Assembly (NCBI GenBank): GCA_937959115.1
Contig: CALGAW010000026.1
Location: 1 to 64,000, forward strand
DNA: 64,000 bases
Direction: 5' to 3'
DNA from: an uncultured Saprospiraceae bacterium
GTDB lineage: Bacteria; Bacteroidota; Bacteroidia; Chitinophagales; Saprospiraceae
The position numbers and the translations under genes are program-made. Shown one piece after another: positions 18,191 to 26,804 of the stretch. Below the pieces are notes generated by a model. That model was not told the origin of the DNA and did no database searches. It saw only the letters and a list, made by a program, of their open reading frames with translations. Each line of letters starts with the position of its first letter. Positions within the stretch are counted from its first letter, which is position 1.

Positions 18191-19525
18191 ATGGCAGAAG
18201 CACCAGAAAGAAAGGGACTTGAACTACATTGGCAAATACTAATCGGTATGGCGATTGGTATCATCTTCGGTTTGATCATGAATAACTTTGAGTTTGGTGC
18301 TCAATTTGTAAAAGATTGGATCGCCCCTTGGGGTACTATCTTCGTTAAATTGCTTAAGCTTATTGCAATACCGCTGATCATCGCATCCCTAATCAAAGGG
18401 ATATCCGACCTCAATGACATCAAGAAGTTTTCTAGGATTGGTGGTCGTACCATCCTAATTTACCTTGTCAGTACAGTCGTAGCAGTAACCATAGGATTAA
18501 TACTTGTAAACGTCGTTCAGCCTGGAGAAGGCGTGAATACGGAATTTCTTTCTGAGATTGACACAGGTGCAGGAGTAGATAAAAAGTTAAAAGGCGCAGC
18601 AGCACAAAAGTCAGCAGGTCCACTTGACTTTGTTGTTAAGATGGTTCCTGACAACTTTATATCAGCAGCAGGAAGCAATGGTAGAATGCTTGAAGTGATC
18701 TTCTTCACTTTATTTTTTGGAATTAGTATGCTCCTTGTAAAACAAGAAAAAATACAAGGCGTAAAAGCGTTTTTTGACGGGTTGAATGAAATTGTACTGA
18801 AGATGGTGGATCTGATTATGCTGATCGCTCCTATTGCAGTATTTGCCCTATTGGCGAATGTGATTGTCACTGCGGCCGATCCCAATATTTTGATGGCGTT
18901 AATTAAATATTCGCTTACTGTGATTGCTGGACTGCTTATTATGATTGGGGTCTACCTAACCGTAGTGAAACTGTACACAGGAAAATCACCACAAGCATTT
19001 TTAAAAGCGATCTCGCCTGCTCAGCTCCTTGCTTTCTCCACAAGCTCAAGCGCAGCGACACTGCCGTTGACAATGGAGCGAGTAGAAGAACACCTTGGCG
19101 TAGAAAAAGAAGTCGCTAGCTTCGTCTGCCCAGTTGGCGCCACCGTAAACATGGATGGAACTAGCTTGTACCAAGCAGTAGCCGCAGTATTCATTGCGCA
19201 AGCCATGGGCTTTGATCTTGACCTCTCAGACATGCTAGTGATTGTGATGACCGCTACACTTGCCTCTATTGGCTCCGCAGCAGTGCCAGGTGCAGGGATG
19301 GTGATGCTTGTGATTGTACTAGAGTCTATTGACTTTCCTGCTGATAAACTGGCTTTTGGTTTATCCTTAATTTTTGCAGTAGACCGAATACTAGATATGT
19401 GCAGAACTGTGGTGAATGTCACTGGAGATGCTACTGTGGCAATGCTGGTGGCGAAGTCAGTTGGTAGCCTAGGAGAACCAAAGGTTAAAAACTGGGATGA
19501 TCATTTAGATCAAATAGGAAAATAA
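18191..19525 (+). CDS. Dicarboxylate/amino acid:cation symporter (DAACS family)
   Basis: The 444-aa inner-membrane protein has the glutamate/dicarboxylate transporter fold: a first helix (HWQILIGMAIGIIFGLIMNN), the serine-rich hairpin AFSTSSSAATLPLT near 275-290, the cation/substrate motif NMDGTSLYQ near 317-325, and the second hairpin SIGSAAVPGAGMVML near 357-371. These are the GltP/GltT/DctA hallmarks. It would import glutamate, aspartate or C4-dicarboxylates with Na+ or H+; which one cannot be read from sequence. A 60-residue segment after helix 3 (TEFLSEIDTGAGVDKKLKG...) is a family-typical variable loop. DUF1761 and RapZ-C genes follow on the same strand after 34 bp and 5 bp. Confidence 0.93.
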   Translation: MAEAPERKGLELHWQILIGMAIGIIFGLIMNNFEFGAQFVKDWIAPWGTIFVKLLKLIAIPLIIASLIKGISDLNDIKKFSRIGGRTILIYLVSTVVAVTIGLILVNVVQPGEGVNTEFLSEIDTGAGVDKKLKGAAAQKSAGPLDFVVKMVPDNFISAAGSNGRMLEVIFFTLFFGISMLLVKQEKIQGVKAFFDGLNEIVLKMVDLIMLIAPIAVFALLANVIVTAADPNILMALIKYSLTVIAGLLIMIGVYLTVVKLYTGKSPQAFLKAISPAQLLAFSTSSSAATLPLTMERVEEHLGVEKEVASFVCPVGATVNMDGTSLYQAVAAVFIAQAMGFDLDLSDMLVIVMTATLASIGSAAVPGAGMVMLVIVLESIDFPADKLAFGLSLIFAVDRILDMCRTVVNVTGDATVAMLVAKSVGSLGEPKVKNWDDHLDQIGK

Positions 19526-19559
19526 CGATTATTATTACACACTATTAAATACTCTCATT

Positions 19560-20003
19560 ATGATGGACAACATTGTTCCGATTCTTGTAGCAGCCTTGAT
19601 TCCTACCATTGTAGGTATGGCATACTACAACCCAAAAACGATTGGTGGAGCCTGGATCAAATCTACTGGCAAAACTGAAGAAGAACTTATGGATGGTTTT
19701 AACTTGCCTTTAGTATTGATCCTAGGCCTTGTGCTCGGTCTATTTCTTTCCTTTGGGCTGAATGCTCTTATTGAGTTATCACATGGATCATTTGATGATG
19801 CTGGCAAGTTTACTGGAGGTAGTAATTACACGTTTAAACATGGCGCATTACATGGTGTAATTATTTTTGTAACGATAGCATTGCCTCCTTTTTTAATGAA
19901 TGCATTGTACGAACGAAAGTCTTGGATGAATTCCTTGATTCACATTGGCTATTGGCTGATTGTTTTTGCTCTAATGGCAGGATTAACAGATGCTTGGAAC
20001 TAA
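19560..20003 (+). CDS. DUF1761 family membrane protein
   Basis: The 147-aa protein has about four hydrophobic helices. The N-terminal IVPILVAALIPTIVGMAYY, then NPKTIGGAWIKSTGKTEEEL, fits the DUF1761 pattern (a helix, a G-x-W loop, then further helices). An amphipathic linker (SHGSFDDAGKFTGG) precedes TFKHGALHGVIIFV. The function of DUF1761 is unknown. It sits 34 bp downstream of the symporter and 5 bp upstream of the RapZ-C gene, so the three are likely one operon. Confidence 0.8.
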   Translation: MMDNIVPILVAALIPTIVGMAYYNPKTIGGAWIKSTGKTEEELMDGFNLPLVLILGLVLGLFLSFGLNALIELSHGSFDDAGKFTGGSNYTFKHGALHGVIIFVTIALPPFLMNALYERKSWMNSLIHIGYWLIVFALMAGLTDAWN

Positions 20004-20008
20004 TTTCT

Positions 20009-20422
20009 ATGAAAAATTTACAAGTCACAATTTCCAGTTTTTCTTACAAACTAGGTGGTATTCCTGAAGATGATTCTGGGAATGGTGGCGGCTTTGTGTT
20101 TGACTGTAGATCGATCCACAACCCGGGCCGATATGAACCTTATAAACGATTGACGGGCAGAGATTTGCCCGTCATTCAGTTTTTGGAAAGCAAATCAGAT
20201 GTTTCTTCTTATCTGGACGCTGTCTTTCAGTTAGTTGATCGCACCATTCGCCAATATCAGGAACGTGGGTTTACGCACCTCATGGTCAACTTTGGGTGCA
20301 CAGGTGGCCAACACCGCTCTGTGTATTGTGCCGACCGCTTAGCAGCGCATGTGAAAGATCGATTTTCAGTGGATATTCGCTTGCAGCATGTGGTGCAAGA
20401 AGCCAAAAACTGGGTAAATTAG
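20009..20422 (+). CDS. Standalone RapZ C-terminal domain protein
   Basis: I chose the ATG at 20009, where the domain begins (MKNLQVTISSFSYKLGGIP); an upstream start would overlap the DUF1761 gene. The 137 aa match only the C-terminal half of RapZ: the SFSYKxGxP opening, FDCRSIHNPGRYEPYKRLTG and the signature GCTGGQHRSV at 96-105. The N-terminal P-loop kinase-like half is missing altogether. In RapZ the C-terminal domain binds GlcN6P and the small RNA GlmY. Single-domain forms occur in Bacteroidota and their role is unknown. An amino-sugar or phosphometabolite sensor function is inference. Confidence 0.88.
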   Translation: MKNLQVTISSFSYKLGGIPEDDSGNGGGFVFDCRSIHNPGRYEPYKRLTGRDLPVIQFLESKSDVSSYLDAVFQLVDRTIRQYQERGFTHLMVNFGCTGGQHRSVYCADRLAAHVKDRFSVDIRLQHVVQEAKNWVN

Positions 20423-20881
20423 TCGGACAACTCATAATAAAACCTGATTCTAAAAAGACAACTCAAGTTCATCTGGTTCTTCCAATACGCTTGGGTTCCG
20501 ATTGTTGCTGCATTATAAAAATAGGTAGAAATCATTTTTAAGAATCAAAGTGAATCTGGTCCAATAAAATCTTACAAACTAAGTGCTGAAAGTCGCTGCG
20601 GAAATGATGCTGCGTTTTCGACATTTAAACTATTTTGTACGCGCCAAATGCAAGAGGGACAAATGTTTGAATAACCCGTATCAATGATATCGCCAGAGAT
20701 TGAATACTCGATCAAAAAGAAAAGTATAGCAAAAATCAAACTCAAAATCATCGTTGCAGAATCGGTTTTTTTAAAGAAAAAGGAATTTTTTTCGTGGAAA
20801 AAAAATTAGCTTTGACCATATTGACTATGAATTGTTTTTTATAACTCAAAAAATCTTATTTGAACCACCAAAAGTTAAATT
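20423..20881. other. Intergenic region with a promoter-like box
   Basis: These 459 bp hold no ORF I believe. Reading frames are short and the sequence becomes very AT-rich toward the end. TAGCTTTG at 20807-20814 is a perfect TAnnTTTG -7 box, about 68 bp before the ATG at 20882. An upstream T-rich run could supply a weak -33 element. I see no tRNA, small RNA or repeat. Confidence 0.5.
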
Positions 20882-21343
20882 ATGCGTGTTATTTTAACAT
20901 TATTTCTACTCACTTTTTCTTTCATACTAATTTCACCAGCTCCTGCAGTTGCAATTGGAAGCAGTAACACAAAAGTCACAAAGCAACTTTCAAAAAAGAA
21001 AGGAAAACGGTTAAGCAAAATTTCAAAAAAATTACAATCAAATAAAAAGAATCTCTTCAGTAAATTATCTTTTTTTACAGCAATTGGAGCCATTCTTTTC
21101 TTATTTATAGGGATCACTGCTATTTTTTCTACTCTTGCAGATGCATTCTTTGTTGTTGGCCTATCTATAGCCATGATTGCTGCTATCACCTCTATAGTCT
21201 TTGCGATTCTTGGTGCTAAAAACAAAGATTCGAATAAAGGTTTCAGAATTGCCGGAATATGGATAAGCTCTGTAACATTGTTACTAACATTATTATCTGT
21301 TTTGTTAGCCTTTGCTGTAGCAGGATTTACACCAGTATGGTAG
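20882..21343 (+). CDS. Small membrane protein of unknown function
   Basis: The 153-aa protein has a signal peptide (MRVILTLFLLTFSFILISPAPAVA). A 40-residue Lys-rich segment follows (KQLSKKKGKRLSKISKKLQ), then three hydrophobic helices with short loops (FFTAIGAILFLFIGITAIF; FFVVGLSIAMIAAITSIVF; SVTLLLTLLSVLLAFAVAGF). This resembles the DUF4190-like small membrane proteins seen in many Bacteroidota, but I cannot fix the family. It has its own promoter-like box upstream and a weak hairpin at its stop codon, so it looks monocistronic. Confidence 0.7.
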   Translation: MRVILTLFLLTFSFILISPAPAVAIGSSNTKVTKQLSKKKGKRLSKISKKLQSNKKNLFSKLSFFTAIGAILFLFIGITAIFSTLADAFFVVGLSIAMIAAITSIVFAILGAKNKDSNKGFRIAGIWISSVTLLLTLLSVLLAFAVAGFTPVW

Positions 21344-21358
21344 TTAGAAACTACTTTT
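21340..21358 (+). terminator. Weak terminator-like hairpin
   Basis: GTAGTT and AACTAC form a 6-bp stem around AGA, followed by TTTT. It overlaps the stop codon of the small membrane protein gene. The stem is short and the T-run is only four, so this is a weak candidate. Confidence 0.35.
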
Positions 21359-21466
21359 CACAATAGTGCCAACAGTCAACTTCTTAGGATTGAATCGGGT
21401 TTAATTTTAAATATAACACTATAAAATTCATTTTTTTTTACAACCTTGTTGCCAATTTTAATTGGC

Positions 21467-22063
21467 ATGAGTCAAAATCCTGAGACAAGACTGGATAAAA
21501 AACAATTTGAGCTACTGTTTAAATCACATTTTCAGTACTTGGTCAACTATGCCACTCAGTATGTACAAGACAGCAATACCGCTGAAGATATTGTACAAAA
21601 GGTATTTATTACCCTATGGGAAAAAAGAGCTACAATCAATCCTCAACAATCGGTTAAATCCTACTTGTTTACTGCAGTTCGTAACAATTGTTTGAATTAT
21701 ATTCGCGACAATAAAAAATACAGGAGTCGTGTGCTAGACCTTGACTGCGGCGAGTTTGATATCATAGAACCAGAAACAGAATCACAGGAAGCACTCCAAA
21801 AGCAAATAGAACACGCCCTTAGCGAACTTCCAGAAAAATGCAGAAAAGTATTTGAGTTAAGTCGCATTCACAAGTTAAAATACAAAGAGATCGCAGAGGA
21901 GTTAGACGTCTCAGTAAAAACAGTAGAGGCGCACATGAGTAAAGCACTGAAAACCCTAAGAGTGCTCTTGAAAAATACACCCGCAAAAATTATCCTCACG
22001 CTATGTTGTATAAAAATTTTTGATTGGGGAGTAAGGGTATTTAATCACCTCAGTGTATTCTAA
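21467..22063 (+). CDS. ECF RNA polymerase sigma factor (FecI-like, Bacteroidota expansion type)
   Basis: I chose the ATG at 21467; a TTG 21 bp upstream is a less likely start. The product is about 198 aa. It has sigma region 2 (FELLFKSHFQYLVNYATQYV, AEDIVQKVFITLWEKR, SYLFTAVRNNCLNYIR) and region 4 with a helix-turn-helix (LKYKEIAEELDVSVKTVEAH). A hydrophobic tail (AKIILTLCCIKIFDWGV) is unusual for a soluble sigma factor but occurs in this subfamily. It is followed by FecR, a TonB receptor and DUF4249, the standard cell-surface signalling cassette, so it should transcribe this operon when the receptor signals. Confidence 0.93.
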   Translation: MSQNPETRLDKKQFELLFKSHFQYLVNYATQYVQDSNTAEDIVQKVFITLWEKRATINPQQSVKSYLFTAVRNNCLNYIRDNKKYRSRVLDLDCGEFDIIEPETESQEALQKQIEHALSELPEKCRKVFELSRIHKLKYKEIAEELDVSVKTVEAHMSKALKTLRVLLKNTPAKIILTLCCIKIFDWGVRVFNHLSVF

Positions 22064-22079
22064 TTGAAAAGTAACAATA

Positions 22080-23057
22080 ATGCTTGACCAGGAATCAATA
22101 CATATCGATGAAATAATTGCTAAATACCTTAGCAAAAATGCTTCTGAGGACGAAACCAAAACCTTGGAACAATGGGTTTTAGACGATAAACAAAACAAAG
22201 CACATTTCATAGAAATGAAAAAAGCCTGGATGCTTAGCGGTATCAAGCAAACCGACACATCGAACAATACTGAAAAAGCATGGGAGAATCTGTCAAAACA
22301 GTTGTTTGAAGCGTCTTCAGCCAAAGTCATCCCGCTCTTCAAAAGACAGTGGGCAGTTGCGGCTTCCCTCGTCTTATTGGTCTTAAGCGGTTGGCTAATC
22401 TATCAATTTGTTGGACAGCCAACTACCTTCACCGCAGAAACATCAACAAATGCAGCCCTTTATCAGCTAGCAGATGGTAGTAAAATCATCCTCAACCAAC
22501 AATCCGCCTTGAGTTTTGAGACAATAGAATCAAACAGAATCGCTACCCTAGAAGGTGATGCTTACTTCGATGTAGCAAGAGATGAGCAACAACCATTCAT
22601 CGTAAAAACGAACAATATTCAGATCAAAGTACTAGGAACAGCGTTCTACGTGGATTCAAGAAAGAATCAATCTGAAACACAGGTCATCGTCGAGGAAGGA
22701 AAAGTTGCTGTATCTTACAATAGTCAATCCGTAATCCTGACGGCTGGAGACAAAGCAGTTTTTGAAAAGTCATCAGGAAAGCTGGTGAAAGTGATTAACG
22801 AAGACAAAAACTTTAATAGTTTAAAAACCAATGTTCTACAATTTGAGAATACGAACTTATCAGAAGTAGCATATGTCTTAAATCGTCAATTCAACATAGA
22901 AGTATCTCTTGAAAATCAACAACTTAAAAACTGTCAACTCAATGCTGTTTTTAAAGACAAATCAATGCCAAGCATCATCAAAGTGATTGAATCAACGCTT
23001 GGGGTAAAGATGAATCAAACTGGCAATAACGTTGTTATTTCAGGGAATTGTAAATAG
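22080..23057 (+). CDS. FecR-family anti-sigma factor
   Basis: The 325-aa protein has a cytoplasmic N-terminal domain of about 88 residues that would bind the sigma factor, one transmembrane helix at 91-110 (WAVAASLVLLVLSGWLIYQF) and a periplasmic FecR domain. That domain carries the family hallmarks YQLADGSKIILNQQSALSFE, LEGDAYFDVARDEQQPF and IKVLGTAFYVDSR. A C-terminal DUF4974-type/STN-like domain (FENTNLSEVAYVLNRQFNIEVS) closes the protein. It relays the signal from the receptor encoded next to the sigma factor encoded just before it (16-bp gap). Confidence 0.93.
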   Translation: MLDQESIHIDEIIAKYLSKNASEDETKTLEQWVLDDKQNKAHFIEMKKAWMLSGIKQTDTSNNTEKAWENLSKQLFEASSAKVIPLFKRQWAVAASLVLLVLSGWLIYQFVGQPTTFTAETSTNAALYQLADGSKIILNQQSALSFETIESNRIATLEGDAYFDVARDEQQPFIVKTNNIQIKVLGTAFYVDSRKNQSETQVIVEEGKVAVSYNSQSVILTAGDKAVFEKSSGKLVKVINEDKNFNSLKTNVLQFENTNLSEVAYVLNRQFNIEVSLENQQLKNCQLNAVFKDKSMPSIIKVIESTLGVKMNQTGNNVVISGNCK

Positions 23058-23101
23058 GTATATAATTATTACTTATTTAGTCCTAGTTATTTATAATTGA
23101 T

Positions 23102-25717
23102 ATGCGTCTAATCGTTACCATCATATTGTTCCTCTTTACCTTCTGCTTGAATGCTCAAGTACAACGGATTACAGTAAAGGAGCAGAAGGTAACAATTAGT
23201 AAACTGCTCAAACGAATAAGTAAACAGGCAAATGTTGAATTTTCCTACAATTCTAAGCTAATTGATAAAAAGAAATCTGTCTCCTTCAACATCGAAAACA
23301 GCTCACTGGATCAAGTGTTAACGCTTCTAGCCAACACCATCAACGTCAACTATGAGCAATTTGAAGATCTGATCATTCTTACTAGAAAAGAAACCGAAAC
23401 ACTTGGTAGTAAACCGCCAGTCTTAAAATCACCAAAAAAAATAACCATTAGCGGTACCCTGACCGACCAAAGCAATGGGGAAAGTCTAATCAATGCAATT
23501 GTTGCGGTAAAAGGAACGAGCAAAGGCGTATTTACCAATGCATTTGGGTTTTACAGCCTTCCGCTTACTGTAGGCACACACACGCTCATCTTCAATTATA
23601 TTGGCTACGATCAGCAAGAACAGGAAATCACCATTAAGGAAAACCAAGCCATCAGTCGGGCGCTCGCCCCTAGTCAGATTGACTTACCTGCAGTGACGGT
23701 TGGGCTCCCAGTTCGAGAAATCCTTAATAATAAGCTGCGCGGTGTCAATGCGCTTTCTGCTGCGGATCTCAATAACTTCCCAGAGTTTGGTGGTGAGTCT
23801 AGCTTGACAAAAGGCCTGCAAAGCCTTCCTGGCATGAAAATGCACAGTGATGGGTCGTCTGCTTATTATTCAAGAGGTGGTGAGCGAGATCAAAACCTTA
23901 TTTTGATAGATGATGCACCGATTTACAATCCTTCTCATCTCTTTGGATTTTACTCGATTGTGATTCCAGATTTCACCAAAAGTATCACGGTTTATCAAGA
24001 CGACATGCCGGCTGCGCTAGGCGATCAGCTATCATCGATTATAAGTATCCGAACTAAGGACGGAAATCTGAACAAGCTAAGTCTAGGTGGCTCTGTGAAT
24101 CCTTTTATGGCTCGTTTTTCCTTGGAGCTGCCGATTGTAAAACAAAGAAGCTCTTTATTTTTTACGTTTCGGCGTTCCTCCTTAGGGTTTTACAGTTTCG
24201 CCAATGCTCAGAATTTTCGTTATCAGTTTCATGATTTTCACCTAAAGTGGAATTTAAAAATTAGTAAGAAAAATAGAGTTTACTTTACGATGCTTCAAAT
24301 TGCAGATCTATTTGAAAATAAATCAATTGGTATAAATCGGTTGAACTGGGGTAACTTTGCAGCAGCTTTGCGTTGGAATTACATCATATCTCCTAAGCTT
24401 TTCACGAATACTACGATTTATACTGGCACGTATGCATTTCATTTGAATCTCCCAGGAAATTTGTGGAAATCAGAACTTGGCAACCTAAGCTTTAAAAGTG
24501 ATTTTACGCACTATGTCAATGATAAAATGACTTCGAAATTTGGATTTGAAAACCAAGGCTATTTTATTCTACCAGGTGAAACATCAAGAGATTCTTCCCT
24601 AGCATTTCTACCGAAAATAACGCCTGACTATTCGGGCAAATCCGTTTTGTATTACCAAACGGAATATCAACTCAATGAGCAATGGTCGATTAATGCAGGC
24701 TTACGTTGTATCTCTTGGAAAAACAATGGCCCAGAAACCTATTTTGAATACGATGATTCTTATCAGATAGAAGATACAATCACTGTAGCGAAGGGTTTAT
24801 ACAATTCATTCAACAACGTTGACCCTAGGATAAGTGTAAACTACTCGTGGAACGGTACGAATCAATTTAAACTTAGTTATGGCAGGTATCACCAATATCT
24901 TCAAATCCTTTCAAATACGGTCTCTCCATTTTCGTTTTTTGAGATTTGGCAACCTGCTAACACTACCATCAAGCCACAGGTGTCAAGTCATTATGTGCTC
25001 AGTTATCTAAAATTGTTGAAGGAAAAGGCATATGAAGTCAATACAACAGCCTATTACAAGCGTTCACAAAACATCATTGATTATGCGCCAAACAGCATTT
25101 TATTGGATAACACAGCGATTGAAGGCACTTTGCGCCAAGGAAATGCGGATGCCTATGGATTGGAAATGGGTATTAAGAAAAATACTGGTAAACTAACTGG
25201 TTCTGTTTCCTACAATTACGCACGTGTTTTCAGAAAAACCGAAGGCCTGAATAATGATCAAGTTTATAGGGCATTGCAAGATCGACCACATGAGCTTTCC
25301 ATCGTAGCAAACTATGATCTAACCAAGCGTATACAGGTTTCTAGCTATTGGACATCCTTCAGTGGCGCTACCTTTTCATCGCCAACCAGTTATTTTGAAT
25401 ATAACAACCAGACGATACCGATGTTTGATGAACTCAATAACGATCGGCTCCCGTTTTATCATCGCATGGATCTGTCCTTGAAATTTCAATTGCAAAAGAA
25501 GCGAGATAACGCGTTCAAACACAGCTTAATGTTGTCTGTCTACAACGTTATTGGCCATAAAAATACGTATGCTGTTAAATTCAACAAACTAGAAAAAGAT
25601 TTTCAGAATCCACCAGTGACAGGCAATGTCTTGTCTATGGAACAGCAGATGGCAACAGAGATTGACATGATCCGTTTTTTTCCGTCCTTAACCTATAAAT
25701 TCAAGCTCAATGACTAG
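23102..25717 (+). CDS. TonB-dependent outer-membrane receptor with signalling (STN) domain
   Basis: The 871-aa product has a signal peptide ending LNAQ and an STN/secretin-like signalling domain at about 20-98 (ISKLLKRISKQANVEFSYN...SLDQVLTLLA). A carboxypeptidase-like regulatory domain follows at about 113-195 (ISGTLTDQSNGESLINAIVAV), then a TonB plug (GESSLTKGLQSLPGMK, SAYYSRGGERDQNLILIDD) and a 22-strand-type barrel ending FFPSLTYKFKLND. It imports an unknown substrate across the outer membrane, and the STN domain signals to FecR. Lack of a SusD partner argues against a glycan system; the DUF4249 partner is typical of this receptor type. It overlaps the DUF4249 gene by 8 bp. Confidence 0.95.
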   Translation: MRLIVTIILFLFTFCLNAQVQRITVKEQKVTISKLLKRISKQANVEFSYNSKLIDKKKSVSFNIENSSLDQVLTLLANTINVNYEQFEDLIILTRKETETLGSKPPVLKSPKKITISGTLTDQSNGESLINAIVAVKGTSKGVFTNAFGFYSLPLTVGTHTLIFNYIGYDQQEQEITIKENQAISRALAPSQIDLPAVTVGLPVREILNNKLRGVNALSAADLNNFPEFGGESSLTKGLQSLPGMKMHSDGSSAYYSRGGERDQNLILIDDAPIYNPSHLFGFYSIVIPDFTKSITVYQDDMPAALGDQLSSIISIRTKDGNLNKLSLGGSVNPFMARFSLELPIVKQRSSLFFTFRRSSLGFYSFANAQNFRYQFHDFHLKWNLKISKKNRVYFTMLQIADLFENKSIGINRLNWGNFAAALRWNYIISPKLFTNTTIYTGTYAFHLNLPGNLWKSELGNLSFKSDFTHYVNDKMTSKFGFENQGYFILPGETSRDSSLAFLPKITPDYSGKSVLYYQTEYQLNEQWSINAGLRCISWKNNGPETYFEYDDSYQIEDTITVAKGLYNSFNNVDPRISVNYSWNGTNQFKLSYGRYHQYLQILSNTVSPFSFFEIWQPANTTIKPQVSSHYVLSYLKLLKEKAYEVNTTAYYKRSQNIIDYAPNSILLDNTAIEGTLRQGNADAYGLEMGIKKNTGKLTGSVSYNYARVFRKTEGLNNDQVYRALQDRPHELSIVANYDLTKRIQVSSYWTSFSGATFSSPTSYFEYNNQTIPMFDELNNDRLPFYHRMDLSLKFQLQKKRDNAFKHSLMLSVYNVIGHKNTYAVKFNKLEKDFQNPPVTGNVLSMEQQMATEIDMIRFFPSLTYKFKLND

Positions 25718-26516
25718 GAACATGCGATATATCATCTGGTTTACCGTTTTTCTATGCTATTCTTGTGAAAAAAAATCCGATTGGTCTACGAATACCGACA
25801 ACCACCCGAAACTTGTAGTCCAAGCGTTGTTGACCAACGAATATCGGATTCAAGATCTCCGCTTGTCCTTGAGTACTAATGAATTGAATCAAGCGCCTAC
25901 GCCAGTCGAAGACGCAAGTGTTACCGTTTCTACTGCAAACAACAGCTTTCAGTTCACTCATGCAGCTGGAGGTCGCTATCTGAGTACAGTGCCATTTAGT
26001 GTTTCCCGAGGCATACCACATCAGTTAACGATTGATTGGAATGGAGTAGACTATCTTGCGTTAAGCACAGACACAACGGTTGCTCCAATGCCACCTATTG
26101 AGTTTGCACCGATTCAGTCAGACTCTACCTTGCTGCGAATAAATGAAACTATTCCCTTGTATTCTGCCTTCGAGCAATCCATGTATCAGTTCGATATTGA
26201 CTGGCGTCAATTAACAGGTGACTCAGCGGCTATTGCAAGAATATATGACTACACGTTTAGTGATTATCACATCAATGAAATTCTGCCACCACCTAAGCAG
26301 GTGGTTCGCTTTCCTATTGGCACTCCAGTTATTGTCCGTAAATATGGTTTAAACGACGCCTACGCCCATTTCTTGATGTCTGTGCTCATTGCCACTGAAT
26401 GGAATGGAAATGTCTTCTATAGCTCTCCTTCCAGTCCTCCCTCAAATATCAGTAATGGAGGATTAGGCTTTTTTGCTGTGAGCAGAGTGCTGACAGATAC
26501 GTTGATTGCCCAGTGA
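25710..26516 (+). CDS. DUF4249 lipoprotein
   Basis: The 268-aa protein has a lipoprotein signal (IIWFTVFLCYSC, lipidated Cys about residue 19). The DUF4249 pattern follows: HPKLVVQALLTNEYRIQDLRLSLS, a PVEDASVTVS immunoglobulin-like strand pair and GIPHQLTIDW. DUF4249 proteins are encoded next to TonB receptors in Bacteroidota and probably act as surface or periplasmic substrate-binding accessories. It overlaps the receptor gene by 8 bp (ATGACTAG), so translation is coupled. A second ATG 12 bp in would also fit the signal peptide. Confidence 0.85.
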   Translation: MTRNMRYIIWFTVFLCYSCEKKSDWSTNTDNHPKLVVQALLTNEYRIQDLRLSLSTNELNQAPTPVEDASVTVSTANNSFQFTHAAGGRYLSTVPFSVSRGIPHQLTIDWNGVDYLALSTDTTVAPMPPIEFAPIQSDSTLLRINETIPLYSAFEQSMYQFDIDWRQLTGDSAAIARIYDYTFSDYHINEILPPPKQVVRFPIGTPVIVRKYGLNDAYAHFLMSVLIATEWNGNVFYSSPSSPPSNISNGGLGFFAVSRVLTDTLIAQ

Positions 26517-26661
26517 TTTTGGGTTTCTGCCCAGGCGTTTTCCTTTTATATGCTCTGCAAGAGCGGCTTTCTATTCAACTAGTTTCCTTCCTTAAGTCGG
26601 TTATGAATTTTAGAGATTCGGTTTCCTGCAGGGATTGTTTGCCCATCCAATACGAAATCAG

Positions 26662-26804
26662 TAGTACTGAAAACGGAGATTGAGTGCACTTTATTCAATG
26701 AAAATTACTAAATCATACAAAAAATTAGTCCATGCTAGCGAAATGCCGACACCTACTATTCAATAATTAAAATCTCCTTAACTACCCTTCCGTTTTCAGT
26801 ACTA
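26662..26804. repeat. 16-bp perfect inverted repeat spanning the adhesin gene 3' end
   Basis: TAGTACTGAAAACGGA at 26662-26677 is repeated in perfect inverse orientation at 26789-26804, inside the last codons of the SprB-repeat gene, where it encodes LSTENGR. The arms are 111 bp apart. There is no T-tract, so a terminator role is doubtful. Confidence 0.5.

Noticed and set aside
17326-26754. Shared 12-mer ATGCCGACACCT at 17326 and 26743
   Set aside because: Hundreds of 12-mer pairs are expected by chance in a window of this size, so this is not meaningful.
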